Shown: piece by piece, positions 29,261 to 37,300 of the stretch
Numbering within the stretch: the first letter of the stretch is position 1
Layout of the letters: every line of letters starts with the position of its first letter
Assembly (NCBI GenBank): GCA_026197075.1
Contig: JAPHQV010000001.1
Coordinates: 1-63,020 of the forward strand
From: Gammaproteobacteria bacterium
GTDB taxonomy: Bacteria; Pseudomonadota; Gammaproteobacteria; DSM-19610
Direction: 5' to 3'
Length of the DNA: 63,020 nucleotides
Position numbers and translations under genes: made by a program
Notes under the pieces: generated by a model
The model's database searches: none
Seen by the model: the letters and a program-made list of their open reading frames with translations, nothing else
What the model was told of the DNA's origin: nothing

Positions 29261-29983
29261 CTACAGGCTGGCAAGGTAGCGGTCATTGCGCACTCGCACC
29301 CGGTCATGGAGCGTCATGCGCACGCCGTGGTCGGCGTGCAGGCGACCGCTCAACTGGATGCGCACGCTGCGGATATAGAGGCAGGGTTCTCCGCCGGTGC
29401 AGGCGTTTTCCCCCTGCCGTGGATGCAGGGGTGTGCTGTCGAGCTGGAAATGCAGCCGCGTGATTTCCACGTTGCCATCGGTGACCGCCTGCCAGCTGCC
29501 CTGCGCGCAATCGAAGCCTGTGCCGCCGGCGCGCATCTGCAGCTGGCCCGCGCGCAGCCGGAACCCGAAGCGCTCCATGCCCGTGCCGCTGGACGTGAGG
29601 TTGCCGTCACCATCGAGGTCGTAGCTGTACAGGATGCAGGAGTCCGCACTTTCCCCCGGGTGCTGTCCCAAGCGGATGTCGTTGCGTTCCGTCGCGGCCT
29701 TGTTGGGATCGTCCGCATCGGTGAAGGGATTGGCGCGCAACCGGGGCAGGCCGGCGGTATCGGGCACCACTCCGTAGTAGCCGGCACGGCGCAGGTCCTG
29801 TTGCAGGATACCGAGCACGGCACGCAACTGCTGCTGGAGCTGGGCCGCGCGCAGACCTTCGCCGCTGCTGTGTACCATGGTCCCGTACAGGCCCAGCAGG
29901 GCGGACAGGATCAGCAGCCCCAGGGCGCTGCCGATCAACAGCTCGACGAGGGTGACGCCCTCCTGTGCCGGGCGCGTCAGCAT
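29261..29983 (-). CDS. pilW: Type IV pilus minor pilin PilW
   Basis: 240 residues. Prepilin leader MLTRPAQEG cut before VTLVELLIGSALGLLILSAL (Glu5 present). The head contains RRAGYYGVVPDT and cysteine pairs as in PilW. ATG 29983 sets the short leader; its first 7 bases overlap the end of fimT. It is 9 bases before pilX. Confidence 0.9.
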   Translation of the reverse strand: MLTRPAQEGVTLVELLIGSALGLLILSALLGLYGTMVHSSGEGLRAAQLQQQLRAVLGILQQDLRRAGYYGVVPDTAGLPRLRANPFTDADDPNKAATERNDIRLGQHPGESADSCILYSYDLDGDGNLTSSGTGMERFGFRLRAGQLQMRAGGTGFDCAQGSWQAVTDGNVEITRLHFQLDSTPLHPRQGENACTGGEPCLYIRSVRIQLSGRLHADHGVRMTLHDRVRVRNDRYLASL

Positions 29984-30543
29984 GCGGGGTAGCCTGGCAG
30001 GTAGGCAGTCGCCGGCGAGCACAGCCGTGCCCGTCCCAGGGGGCTGAGCACCACCCGGAGATCCTGCTGTAGCGCAAAGGTGGCATGACCGGCGCGGGCC
30101 ATGCCGCGCGCGGGATGAAACAGGGTGTAGTCATCGGCGCCGAAGGCGACATTGCGCAGCCGTACCGCCGGGAACTCCGTGGCGGAGACCACCTTCAGCA
30201 CCGGCACGCCGGCCCGGTCCAGTACGCAGGCATCCGGGTCGGTGATGTCGCGCAGGCGACAGTTGCAAGGGGCGCCCCGGCGCAGACCGAAACACCAGTC
30301 CCCGCTGTCCTGGGCATTGCGATACAGGCTGACATGAATCCGCTGCGCGGCATCGGGGTGCGCCAGGGTTTCGGCGCGGGCCTGGTGCAGGGTGGTGAAC
30401 AGGCTTTCCGCCGCGGCGCGCAGGCGGTTTTTCTGCAGGAGGTGATCCAGCGCCGGGATGCCGAGGGTGACCAGGATCGCCAGGATCGCGACCACCACCA
30501 GCAGTTCCAGCAGGGTCACCCCCCTGGGGATGTGCCGTTCCAT
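29977..30543 (-). CDS. fimT: GspH/FimT family pseudopilin
   Basis: 188 residues. Prepilin leader MERHIPRG before VTLLELLVVVAILAILVTLG (Glu5 present), then the GspH/FimT head with TLHQARAETLAHPD and two pairs of cysteines (CFGLRRGAPCNC). Such pseudopilins start pilus assembly and may bind DNA. It is the first gene of the minor pilin operon and diverges from pilE across a 146-base region holding the promoters of both. Confidence 0.9.
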   Translation of the reverse strand: MERHIPRGVTLLELLVVVAILAILVTLGIPALDHLLQKNRLRAAAESLFTTLHQARAETLAHPDAAQRIHVSLYRNAQDSGDWCFGLRRGAPCNCRLRDITDPDACVLDRAGVPVLKVVSATEFPAVRLRNVAFGADDYTLFHPARGMARAGHATFALQQDLRVVLSPLGRARLCSPATAYLPGYPAC

Positions 30544-30689
30544 GGCGATCCTCTCAGGGTTGCGGGTCCCGATCTTCCCCCGTTTCCGTTGGGGGAGGGC
30601 AAACGATTATACTGGCCGGGGCAGGATGCCCATAGGGACAATGGCTGATTTTGCCGTTGGCGCAGTCTTACATCAGGGAGGATTTTTCC

Positions 30690-31097
30690 ATGGACCGGAA
30701 CACCGGGAAGGGATTCACGTTACTGGAACTATTGGTGGTGTTGGCCATCATCGGCGTACTGGCGCTGCTCGCGCTGCCGGCATATTCCACGGCCATGCAG
30801 CAGGGGCGGCGCGCCGATGCCATCAGCGCGCTGCTGCGGCTGCAACTGGCGCAGGAACACTGGCGCGCCCATCATGCCCAGTACGCCAGCCTTGCCGACC
30901 TGGGGCTGGCCAGCCTCTCCAGCGACGGCCATTACCGCCTGACCATCACGGCCCGCACGGCCGCGGGCTACCAGGCCACCGCCGCGCCCCTGGCCAACGG
31001 AAACCAGGCGGGTGATGCCTGCGGCAGTTTCGCGGTGAACCAGGATGGCCCGGATCACAGCAGCGGCTATGCCAATGCCCGCTGCTGGAAACGATGA
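30690..31097 (+). CDS. pilE: PilE-type minor pilin
   Basis: 135 residues with leader MDRNTGKG before FTLLELLVVLAIIGVLALLA (Phe1 and Glu5 canonical). PAYSTAMQQGRRADAISALL is the typical PilE continuation, and the C-terminus has a disulphide pair (DACGSF, ARCWKR). ATG 30690 follows AGGGAGG-type sequence. In P. aeruginosa pilE closes the same minor-pilin cluster next to ispH; here it sits on the opposite strand. Confidence 0.88.
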   Translation: MDRNTGKGFTLLELLVVLAIIGVLALLALPAYSTAMQQGRRADAISALLRLQLAQEHWRAHHAQYASLADLGLASLSSDGHYRLTITARTAAGYQATAAPLANGNQAGDACGSFAVNQDGPDHSSGYANARCWKR

Positions 31098-31119
31098 CAG
31101 ACAAGAAGGTGGTAGTGCA

Positions 31120-32220
31120 GTGACGGATATCCTGGTAATCGGCGCCGGCCTGATCGGTATGATGTGCGCGCGCGAACTGGCGCATGAGGGTGCGCGGGTC
31201 ACCCTGCTGGAACGGGGCGAGGCCGGCCGCGAGTCCTCCTGGGCCGGCGGCGGCATCCTTTCGCCGCTGTATCCCTGGCGCTATCCCGATGCCGTCAGCG
31301 AGCTGGCGCGCTGGAGCCAGCAGGCCTACCCGGCCCTGGCCGAGGCCCTGCGCGAGGAAAGCGGCGTCGATCCCGAACGGCTCGACAGCGGCCTGTTGAT
31401 TCTGGACGCGGAGGAAAAGGTTGCGGCCAGGCAATGGGCCGACCGCTTCGATGCCCGGCTGGACCTGTGCGACGGCGCCCGGGTGCGGGCGCTGGAGCCG
31501 GCACTCGGCCTGACCGTGGAAGAGGCCCTGTGGTTGCCGGAAGTGGGACAGGTGCGCAACCCGCGTCTTACCCGCGCGCTGCGCGGCGCGGTGCTGAAAG
31601 CCGGTGCACGGCTTCAAGAGCATACCGAGGTGCGCGCCCTGCGCATCCAGGCCGGACGCATCCAGGGGGTGGAGACGGCGGACGGCTTCCTGAACGCGGA
31701 CCAGGTGGTGGTGGCGGGTGGCGCCTGGACCGCCGGCCTCCTCGCGGACACGGGACTGGAACTGCCCGTGGAGCCGGTGCGCGGCCAGATGCTGCTGTTC
31801 CGCGCCAGCCCCGATCTGCTGCGCCACATCAACCTGTACCAGGGCCGCTATGTGATTCCCCGCCGCGACGGCCGTGTCCTGGTGGGCAGTACCCTGGAGC
31901 GGGTGGGCTTCGACAAGTCCACCACCGGGACGGCACGCGATGACCTGCACCAGGCGGCCCTGCAACTGGTGCCGGCCCTGGCCGACTGCCCGCTGGAACA
32001 GCACTGGGCCGGCCTGCGGCCCGGTTCGCCCAGCGGCATCCCCTGCATCGGTCCTCATCCCCATTGCGAAGGGCTGTACCTCAACGTGGGGCACTACCGT
32101 AACGGCGTGGTGCTGGGACCGGCCTCGGTGCGCCTGCTGGTGGACCAGCTGTCGGGGCGTGCGAGTTTCACGGATACAAGCCCCTACCTGTTTGAAAACT
32201 CGATGATAAAAATCAAATAA
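31120..32220 (+). CDS. thiO: Glycine oxidase ThiO
   Basis: An FAD-dependent amine oxidase that makes iminoglycine for the thiazole of thiamine. 366 residues. The Rossmann motif VIGAGLIGMMCARELA is at the N-terminus, ESSWAGGGILSPLYPW follows near residue 42, and WAGLRPGSPSGIPCIGPH and YLNVGHYRNGVVLGPAS close the FAD site. GTG 31120 is chosen because AAGGTGG lies 8 bases upstream and the Rossmann motif follows at once. It is 22 bases after pilE. No other thi gene is nearby. Confidence 0.92.
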   Translation: MTDILVIGAGLIGMMCARELAHEGARVTLLERGEAGRESSWAGGGILSPLYPWRYPDAVSELARWSQQAYPALAEALREESGVDPERLDSGLLILDAEEKVAARQWADRFDARLDLCDGARVRALEPALGLTVEEALWLPEVGQVRNPRLTRALRGAVLKAGARLQEHTEVRALRIQAGRIQGVETADGFLNADQVVVAGGAWTAGLLADTGLELPVEPVRGQMLLFRASPDLLRHINLYQGRYVIPRRDGRVLVGSTLERVGFDKSTTGTARDDLHQAALQLVPALADCPLEQHWAGLRPGSPSGIPCIGPHPHCEGLYLNVGHYRNGVVLGPASVRLLVDQLSGRASFTDTSPYLFENSMIKIK

Positions 32221-32229
32221 TCCGGCACC

Positions 32230-32242
32230 TAGACTTTGTCTA
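32230..32242. promoter_or_regulatory. Palindrome upstream of the Fur-family gene
   Basis: TAGAC-TTT-GTCTA is a perfect inverted repeat 24 bases before the regulator's ATG, with GTATACTGG-type -10-like sequence just downstream. It may be an autoregulatory operator. Confidence 0.45.
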
Positions 32243-32265
32243 AGCCATGGGCGTATACTGGTTCC

Positions 32266-32694
32266 ATGGTAAAAACCGTATCCACACAGATGCTTAGCAG
32301 CGAGGACCTGGCCCAGCGCCTGGACGAGCACGGGATCCTGCCCACCCAGCAGCGCCTGCAGCTCGCCGACGTCCTGTTCTCCGCCCACCGGCACCTGTCC
32401 GCCGAGCAGGTCCTCTCCGAGGCCGGCACGCGTGGCTATTCGGTTTCCAAGGCCACCGTCTACAACACCCTGGGCCTGTTCGCCCGCAAGGGCCTGATCC
32501 GCGAAGTCATCGTTGACCCCAGCCGGGTGTTCTACGACCCCAACACCGGCCCCCATCATCACTTCTACAACCTGGACACGGGCGAGCTCATCGACCTGGA
32601 TCCGGAACGGCTGCCCATCGAGAACCTGCCACCCCTGCCCGCCGGCACCGTGGCCGAAGGCGTGGATGTCATCATCCGCGTGCGCAACCAGTAG
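32266..32694 (+). CDS. Fur-family transcriptional regulator without CxxC motifs
   Basis: 142 residues. The winged helix is clear (LPTQQRLQLADVLFSAHRHLSAEQV, SKATVYNTLGLFARKGLI), followed by the dimerisation part with PHHHFYNLDTGELIDL. The metal-sensor histidines are kept, but the structural zinc cysteines (CxxC pairs) of Fur, Zur and PerR are absent, which places it near the Irr/cysteine-free group. The regulated genes and metal are unknown. ATG 32266 is taken; 32236 is also open. It lies just upstream of tRNA-Thr. Confidence 0.85.
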   Translation: MVKTVSTQMLSSEDLAQRLDEHGILPTQQRLQLADVLFSAHRHLSAEQVLSEAGTRGYSVSKATVYNTLGLFARKGLIREVIVDPSRVFYDPNTGPHHHFYNLDTGELIDLDPERLPIENLPPLPAGTVAEGVDVIIRVRNQ

Positions 32695-32740
32695 CCTGGT
32701 TGTCTCGCCACCCCCCTTTATCTATACTCGCCCCTCTTTT

Positions 32741-32816
<76 letters not shown>

Positions 32817-33123
32817 TAAATCAAATACTTATAACTACAAAGATGTATCGCCTTTTCGTGTAGACGGAATGCAGACAATCGGCAGCATAGGCGTTCCCAT
32901 GAGTTTTCCTCATGTAATAGATGATGGTGGCGATACAATGCTCAGGATTCCATCTGGGCTGATTGCTTGGACACCAAAATGCTTTGGCGACCCCTAGAAA
33001 TTGTACAGATTCTGTTCCCTGATGTTCAAAAGGCTGGACAAATCATCGCGCGAAGGTTATGACTTCATGGAGTCAATAATCTTTCGTTGCAAGTCATCAT
33101 CCCTGAATAGATAAAAGTAAAAA
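32817..33123. other. Non-coding leader of the tRNA-Thr island
   Basis: 307 AT-rich bases between tRNA-Thr and the first island gene. A 32-codon open frame (32899-32997, MSFPHVIDDGGDTML...) has no ribosome site and no known relative. TGTATCGCC (32842 region) and GGCGATACA (32930 region) are inverted copies. The operon promoter should be in the 3' half, but no clear -35/-10 pair stands out. Confidence 0.5.
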
Positions 33124-33762
33124 ATGGATCTGATCGAACACGACGCAAGCATCGTATTGGTGGGTTCGTTAAACCCAGCTATTTTCCATCCGGAATGGCT
33201 AGCGAAACTAGATTTGATTTCTGCGCGAGATCTTGAGGGTGCAGAGGTGAATGTGGTGCATCCTGAGGTTTCGCTGTTTGATCTTCAGTGGGCGCGGTTT
33301 GATGTTCGGCAAGATCGTTTGATTGTTCGCAGCAATGATCCCGCTTATTTTTCACCTTTAAGGGATCTGGTTATTGGTATATTTTCATTTTTAGAGCACA
33401 CCCCAGTTACCGCTATGGGGATAAACTCAATTATTAAGTATGTAGTCCAGGATGAGGAAAACTGGCACACAGTCGGCCACACACTTGCTCCCAAAGAAAT
33501 CTGGAAAAATTACCTTTCTGGCCATATCGGCATGACGCGTTTGAGCATGAAGAGTGGGCGTAGTGATGATTTGCGAGGTAGTGTGAATGTCACAATTTCT
33601 CCGCTTATGGACAGAAATGGAATCGTTTTTGATTTGAATAATCACATTGTCCTTGAGTCTACGACGGAGATTCGTGAAATTCTTTCTGACCATTGGGAAA
33701 ATCTGCAGAAGGATGCGCTCGTGATTTCTAGGGGTCTATTGAAGGATGCTGGTGCGTTATGA
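33124..33762 (+). CDS. Unknown protein, first gene of the island operon
   Basis: 212 residues, soluble, no signal peptide or transmembrane segment. It starts MDLIEHDASIVLVGSLNPAI and has alternating beta/alpha structure with FSFLEHTPVTAMGINSIIKYV near residue 90. The pattern 'N-P-A-I-F-x-P-x-W' early and 'T-P-V-x-A-x-G-I-N' later recalls sporadically distributed defence-island proteins of the TIGR04255 type, but I cannot confirm membership. No catalytic motif is seen. Its stop overlaps the next start (ATGA), showing coupled translation. Its AT-rich codon use suggests transfer. Confidence 0.72.
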   Translation: MDLIEHDASIVLVGSLNPAIFHPEWLAKLDLISARDLEGAEVNVVHPEVSLFDLQWARFDVRQDRLIVRSNDPAYFSPLRDLVIGIFSFLEHTPVTAMGINSIIKYVVQDEENWHTVGHTLAPKEIWKNYLSGHIGMTRLSMKSGRSDDLRGSVNVTISPLMDRNGIVFDLNNHIVLESTTEIREILSDHWENLQKDALVISRGLLKDAGAL

Positions 33763-34295
33763 AATCAACAGAAATCAACCTAGAGTATTCGTCATCTACT
33801 GCGGCTAAAGATTTGCGTTTTTTGTCGCGGCAGCCATTCATAAAGAAATGGCATGCTGGAAATAGTTCGATCGATGTAAGTATTCGCGAAGGAAGTGCTG
33901 ATTCGGTTTTCGAGATTGAGGCAAAAACTCATCTGATATCGACGCCGTTGGGGAAATTAACGGGTAGCTTTCAGATGCTTCAGTTGTGGGAGGGGTATGT
34001 CGTATCTGTCTCCGATGAAGAGATGCTTTGTCGGATTTTTGATAAAACTAATGAAGAAAATCCTGTGGAAGAGGTTTCAATTCCACTAAAAGAAGTAGAG
34101 CCGGCTGAACTTCCTCTCGTGTACGCAGGTTCTGTTTTTTACTGGTCTATACGGTATGCAGATCAGCGTGGTCGTGGTAGGGCTCGCGAATCTCTTATTC
34201 GTTTTCGCCGACTACCGCCGATTAGCGTAACAAGTATAGAAAAATCGAAAGCACGGGCAAATTATCTTGAACAATTCTTTAGCGAAGCCAAATGA
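33759..34295 (+). CDS. Unknown beta-rich protein, second gene of the island operon
   Basis: 178 residues. The middle (LWEGYVVSVSDEEMLCRIFD, about residues 76-95) and end (YAGSVFYWSIRYADQRGR, then SLIRFRRLPPIS) look like a small beta-barrel, possibly SH3-like, and may bind a partner or nucleic acid. It overlaps the first gene by 4 bases and the third by 29, so the three are made together. No known family assigned. Confidence 0.72.
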   Translation: MKSTEINLEYSSSTAAKDLRFLSRQPFIKKWHAGNSSIDVSIREGSADSVFEIEAKTHLISTPLGKLTGSFQMLQLWEGYVVSVSDEEMLCRIFDKTNEENPVEEVSIPLKEVEPAELPLVYAGSVFYWSIRYADQRGRGRARESLIRFRRLPPISVTSIEKSKARANYLEQFFSEAK

Positions 34296-35391
34296 TGTTC
34301 CTCCTCTTGATCAGTTGGAAGTGTCTCTGTTTGGTCCCGGTGTAGGTGAATGTATTGTTATACATATTGGGAACGGTGAATGGGTCATTGTAGATTCATG
34401 CAAGGATTCTTCCGGTTCGCCAATTGCGCTTTCGTACCTTTCTTCCCTTGGCGTCGACCCTGCTTGCGCAGTTAAGTTTATAATTGTTAGCCATTGGCAT
34501 GATGATCATATCAAGGGTTTGGCTGAAACCGTGCGTGTCTGTGAAGGCGCAAGGGTTGTGTTTTCAGCTGCACTTATGAAAACAGAATTCTTGACTCTGG
34601 TAGATGTTATTAATACCCCGGATGCTCTGATCGATAGAGGTGTGTCTGGTCTTAATGAAATGGATTATGTGGTTAAGCAGTTGCATCGACGGATATTAAA
34701 AAATGGTGGGGGAAAAAATTCCAGTTTATATCTTACGCCAGCAACTGCAGATAAGCGGCTATATATATCCCATGATGTTGAGCTTTGGTGCCTATCACCG
34801 TCTGACGGTGATTTTGTAAATGCATTGAGTGAATTTGGATCGTTGACTAATCAGCTTTCTTCAAGGTATCGGGGCGTCATCCCATCCCCTACATCTAATC
34901 GGAATGCCGTTGCTCTTTGGGTAACTTTTGGGGAGATAGATATTTTACTTGGCGCGGATCTGGAGAATTCTCCACACCCCGATTTTGGGTGGTCTGCTAT
35001 TGTGAATTCTTCAGGTAGACCGAGACGTAAAGCGGCGATATTTAAAGTGCCACATCACGGCTCAAAAACGGCGCATAATGACGATGTAGTTGAGAATGTG
35101 TTATCTGATTCCCCAATATCCATGTTGACGACGTTTAATCGAGGAATAACGCCTATTCCAACGCAGGACGATGTTGATCGAATAAAGGCGTATTCGATGA
35201 ATACATTTTTGACTACCCCGCCTAAGGGGAAAAAACCCAGAAGGGATAGTGTGGTCGAAAAAATGATGAAGCAAGTAGTTACATCGCGAAATGTTATCAG
35301 CGGTGGTGCGGTTGGTCATGTTAGGGTTCGTGTTACCAAGACTGGGCATCCACAGGTTAGATTGGACGGTCCGGCAGTCTCTATTCCATAA
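34267..35391 (+). CDS. MBL-fold metallohydrolase, ComEC-like class
   Basis: 374 residues of the metallo-beta-lactamase fold. Metal ligands are visible: H76-x-H78-x-D80-H81 in SHWHDDHIKG, the aspartate D231 in LLGADLENS, and H263-H264 in VPHHGSKTAHN. The HHGS form is typical of the ComEC/Rec2 C-terminal nuclease-like domains, which suggests DNA or nucleotide hydrolysis. No transmembrane part is present, so it is not ComEC itself. It probably starts at TTG 34267, inside the preceding gene; the conserved part begins at LEVSLFGPGVGECIVIHIG. It is the only recognisable enzyme of the operon and so its likely effector. Confidence 0.85.
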   Translation: MNNSLAKPNDVPPLDQLEVSLFGPGVGECIVIHIGNGEWVIVDSCKDSSGSPIALSYLSSLGVDPACAVKFIIVSHWHDDHIKGLAETVRVCEGARVVFSAALMKTEFLTLVDVINTPDALIDRGVSGLNEMDYVVKQLHRRILKNGGGKNSSLYLTPATADKRLYISHDVELWCLSPSDGDFVNALSEFGSLTNQLSSRYRGVIPSPTSNRNAVALWVTFGEIDILLGADLENSPHPDFGWSAIVNSSGRPRRKAAIFKVPHHGSKTAHNDDVVENVLSDSPISMLTTFNRGITPIPTQDDVDRIKAYSMNTFLTTPPKGKKPRRDSVVEKMMKQVVTSRNVISGGAVGHVRVRVTKTGHPQVRLDGPAVSIP

Positions 35392-35401
35392 TGGATGGAT
35401 T

Positions 35402-35447
35402 AAGGGGTCAGTGGATCAATGGATCAAGGTGGATCAAGGGGTCAGAA
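35402..35447. repeat. Short degenerate repeat after the island operon
   Basis: Three imperfect copies of GGATCAA (GGATCAAT, GGATCAAGGT, GGATCAAGGG) lie between two AAGGGGTCAG units. It is too short and irregular for a CRISPR. The rest of the 243-base gap to the XRE gene holds nothing I can name. Confidence 0.6.
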
Positions 35448-35634
35448 TGCTTGAAATCGAGCACTTGAACTCCATCTGGATCCTCAATACTGGCTCCTCT
35501 GCTTTCCATTTAGTTCGCAAAAGGATTTGCGACATATCTTGATTCGCCATTTAGAGAAGTTTTCCCATTGCGGAGATCGGTGCGGCAAGCTATTCAAGAA
35601 GGTTTCAAGTGCTCTGCCTCCTTGACCGTGCAGA

Positions 35635-36594
35635 CTAGGGCGTGTCCAGTTCCTCTTCCGCACTCTCCATCGCCCCTTCATTGTACATGTGCTTGGGGAC
35701 CCAAATGTATTGGATCTCGGGTTTTCTGATCATCACTGTCCGATGATAGCCTTCAACGGGGAGATAGATCACATCGTCTATGTCATCTGGGTCGGTTTCG
35801 ATGAGAGAGAACGCTTCAAAGACGACACTGCTTTCTACAGCGCTTTCGCAACGCACCTTGCCCGATGATAGCTGCCAAGAAATACTTGTAGCACGGTCGA
35901 AAAATTTCTGTGTTTTCTCGGCAGCTTCTTTCTTCACTTTCTCGCGGTCTTCCGCTGAAATATCTCCTGACGCAACGAGCTTGTCCAAATCCTCAGCGGT
36001 CAGACAGACTTGGCGCAGAACTTCGTCGATTCTTGCCTCGTCTACTTCTTCCTCCAGACTGTCAGGAAAATTCATGTGTTCGACGATCTGCCAGAAATCA
36101 TCATCTGGCAGCACACCCATATGGTCTGTGTACTCCTCTGGCCCATAGGTGTCGTACGCCTCGCTCGAGAAGTAGACGTCCGTGACGGCTTCTCGGCGAA
36201 TATACACTAGTCGATTGTCTAACGATTCGGCGATGATGAATGCACTTTCGCTTTGAAACTGGTGATGCAAACTTGATCGCACCTCTTCTGATATCGGTAA
36301 GAGCAGCGCCCCTCCCGATGCAAAGTGGATCGCCGTCTCCCCAAAGTATTTCCGTGCGTCGCCCACATTGTCATCGATCCCGAGCAGGTCAAATGCAGGT
36401 TTTTTTCCCAAAATTTCATCAGCCGTTGTCTTCAGTATCCGAGCAAGTTTCTTCACCTTGGCGCTTGGAATTGGCGCAGACCCAGATTCCCAGCGCTGAT
36501 AGTTGGGTTGGCTGACACCCATTGCTTCAGCCACTTCAGCTTGGGTCATTCCCGCCCCCAGCCGTTTCCTTTTTAACGTCGATCGAGTCTTCAT
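35635..36594 (-). CDS. XRE-family regulator with a long acidic C-terminal domain
   Basis: 319 residues. An HTH_XRE domain fills about residues 5-58 (MTQAEVAEAMGVSQPNYQRW, then LARILKTTADEIL). The C-terminal 250 residues are acidic and partly helical (EEEVDEARIDEVLRQVCLTA) and belong to no family I recognise; they could sense a signal or bind a partner, as in two-domain repressors. ATG 36594 follows GGGG and starts just before the HTH. It is convergent with the three-gene operon and the last gene before attR. The promoter holds a matching operator, so it probably represses itself. Confidence 0.85.
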   Translation of the reverse strand: MKTRSTLKRKRLGAGMTQAEVAEAMGVSQPNYQRWESGSAPIPSAKVKKLARILKTTADEILGKKPAFDLLGIDDNVGDARKYFGETAIHFASGGALLLPISEEVRSSLHHQFQSESAFIIAESLDNRLVYIRREAVTDVYFSSEAYDTYGPEEYTDHMGVLPDDDFWQIVEHMNFPDSLEEEVDEARIDEVLRQVCLTAEDLDKLVASGDISAEDREKVKKEAAEKTQKFFDRATSISWQLSSGKVRCESAVESSVVFEAFSLIETDPDDIDDVIYLPVEGYHRTVMIRKPEIQYIWVPKHMYNEGAMESAEEELDTP

Positions 36595-36621
36595 CCTGTT
36601 TCCCCTGCTTGCGATATACGT

Positions 36622-36650
36622 ATAATATATACTCAACTGTATATTGTCAA
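36622..36650 (-). promoter_or_regulatory. Promoter of the XRE gene with built-in operator
   Basis: On the minus strand, TTGACA (36650-36645) and TATTAT (36627-36622) are separated by exactly 17 bases, a near-consensus sigma-70 promoter. The spacer and -10 edge contain a perfect inverted repeat, ATATAC-TCAACT-GTATAT (36627-36644), the right form and place for binding by the XRE protein encoded just downstream. Confidence 0.82.
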
Positions 36651-36676
36651 TGTGCAGGCGGTAGCATCCAACCGTC

Positions 36677-36708
36677 GTAGGTCGAGATTGATTCCTCTCT
36701 CCGGCACC
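36677..36708 (+). repeat. attR-like copy of the tRNA-Thr 3' end
   Basis: GTAGGTCGAGATT followed by GATTCCTCTCTCCGGCACC, the second 19 bases identical to the tRNA-Thr 3' end at 32797-32815. It marks the right end of the island. No complete tRNA surrounds it. Confidence 0.88.
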
Positions 36709-36712
36709 GTTC

Positions 36713-37024
36713 TTATCGATCCTTCCCCGTGCCCGCTGGTTTGCGGGGCGCCGTTCTGGAGAGTGCCGCGACCATGCGCGTCTGCCAGCCGGGACCACTG
36801 GCCTTCCAGCGCGCCAGGACCTCGGGCGGGATACGCAGGCTGATGGATACCTTGGCCTCCGGTGACCTGGGGCGACCGCGCGGCTTCAAAAACTGTTCCG
36901 CTATTTCCTTGCCAAGGATTTCCGGCAAGACCTCCCGTGCGGGACGGGCGCGCGCAAAGTCTTCGTCCGTCAACTCGGGGTTTTCGTCATCAATCAGTTC
37001 CGGGTCGGGCTTTTTCCGTTTCAT
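36713..37024 (-). CDS. brnA: BrnA family antitoxin
   Basis: 103 residues. The BrnA signature fills the C-terminal half: RGRPRSPEAKVSISLRIPPE, then VLARWKASGPGWQTRMVAAL, an atypical ribbon-helix-helix. The N-terminus is acidic (PELIDDENPELTDEDFARA), the part that normally wraps the BrnT toxin. It lies 5 bases outside attR. The toxin gene upstream is only a fragment, so the antitoxin is orphaned, as at 20861. Confidence 0.88.
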   Translation of the reverse strand: MKRKKPDPELIDDENPELTDEDFARARPAREVLPEILGKEIAEQFLKPRGRPRSPEAKVSISLRIPPEVLARWKASGPGWQTRMVAALSRTAPRKPAGTGKDR

Positions 37025-37157
37025 AACGTTGAATCTCTCTGCTATTGGCTTTACGCAAGCTGATTACATGCATTTCATCCATGCAGTAATTATTTTCGTG
37101 TATACAATAAATCAATCCTCCCCAAGCCGGTATCGGATTTCGCGGTGAGGCATATCC
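36990..37157 (-). pseudogene. brnT: C-terminal remnant of a brnT toxin gene
   Basis: The minus-strand frame reads GGLIYCIHENNYCMDEMHVI, then SLRKANSREIQRYE, the last strand and helix of BrnT toxins. The N-terminal two-thirds with the catalytic residues is not found upstream. It overlaps the brnA start by 35 bases, as in intact operons of this type. Confidence 0.68.
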
Positions 37158-37300
37158 CACACAGTTGCGTGATCTGCCTTGCCCTCGCCCTGCCATCCTT
37201 CCGCGAATCGCTCGCAATCAATTGATTTTCAATGCATCGTCTTGATGGTCCGATGCTTGCAATAGCCCGGTGATAATCACAAACCACCCGGGAGTTTTCC

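Noticed and set aside
32899-32997. Possible 32-codon gene in the island leader
   Set aside because: No ribosome site, no relative known, and length within chance; left as part of the leader.
35402-35447. Repeats that might be a CRISPR array
   Set aside because: Units are about 8-10 bases, uneven, without spacers; no cas gene is present.
35484-35681. 65-codon minus-strand frame
   Set aside because: No motif and no ribosome site; overlaps the end of the XRE gene in another frame.
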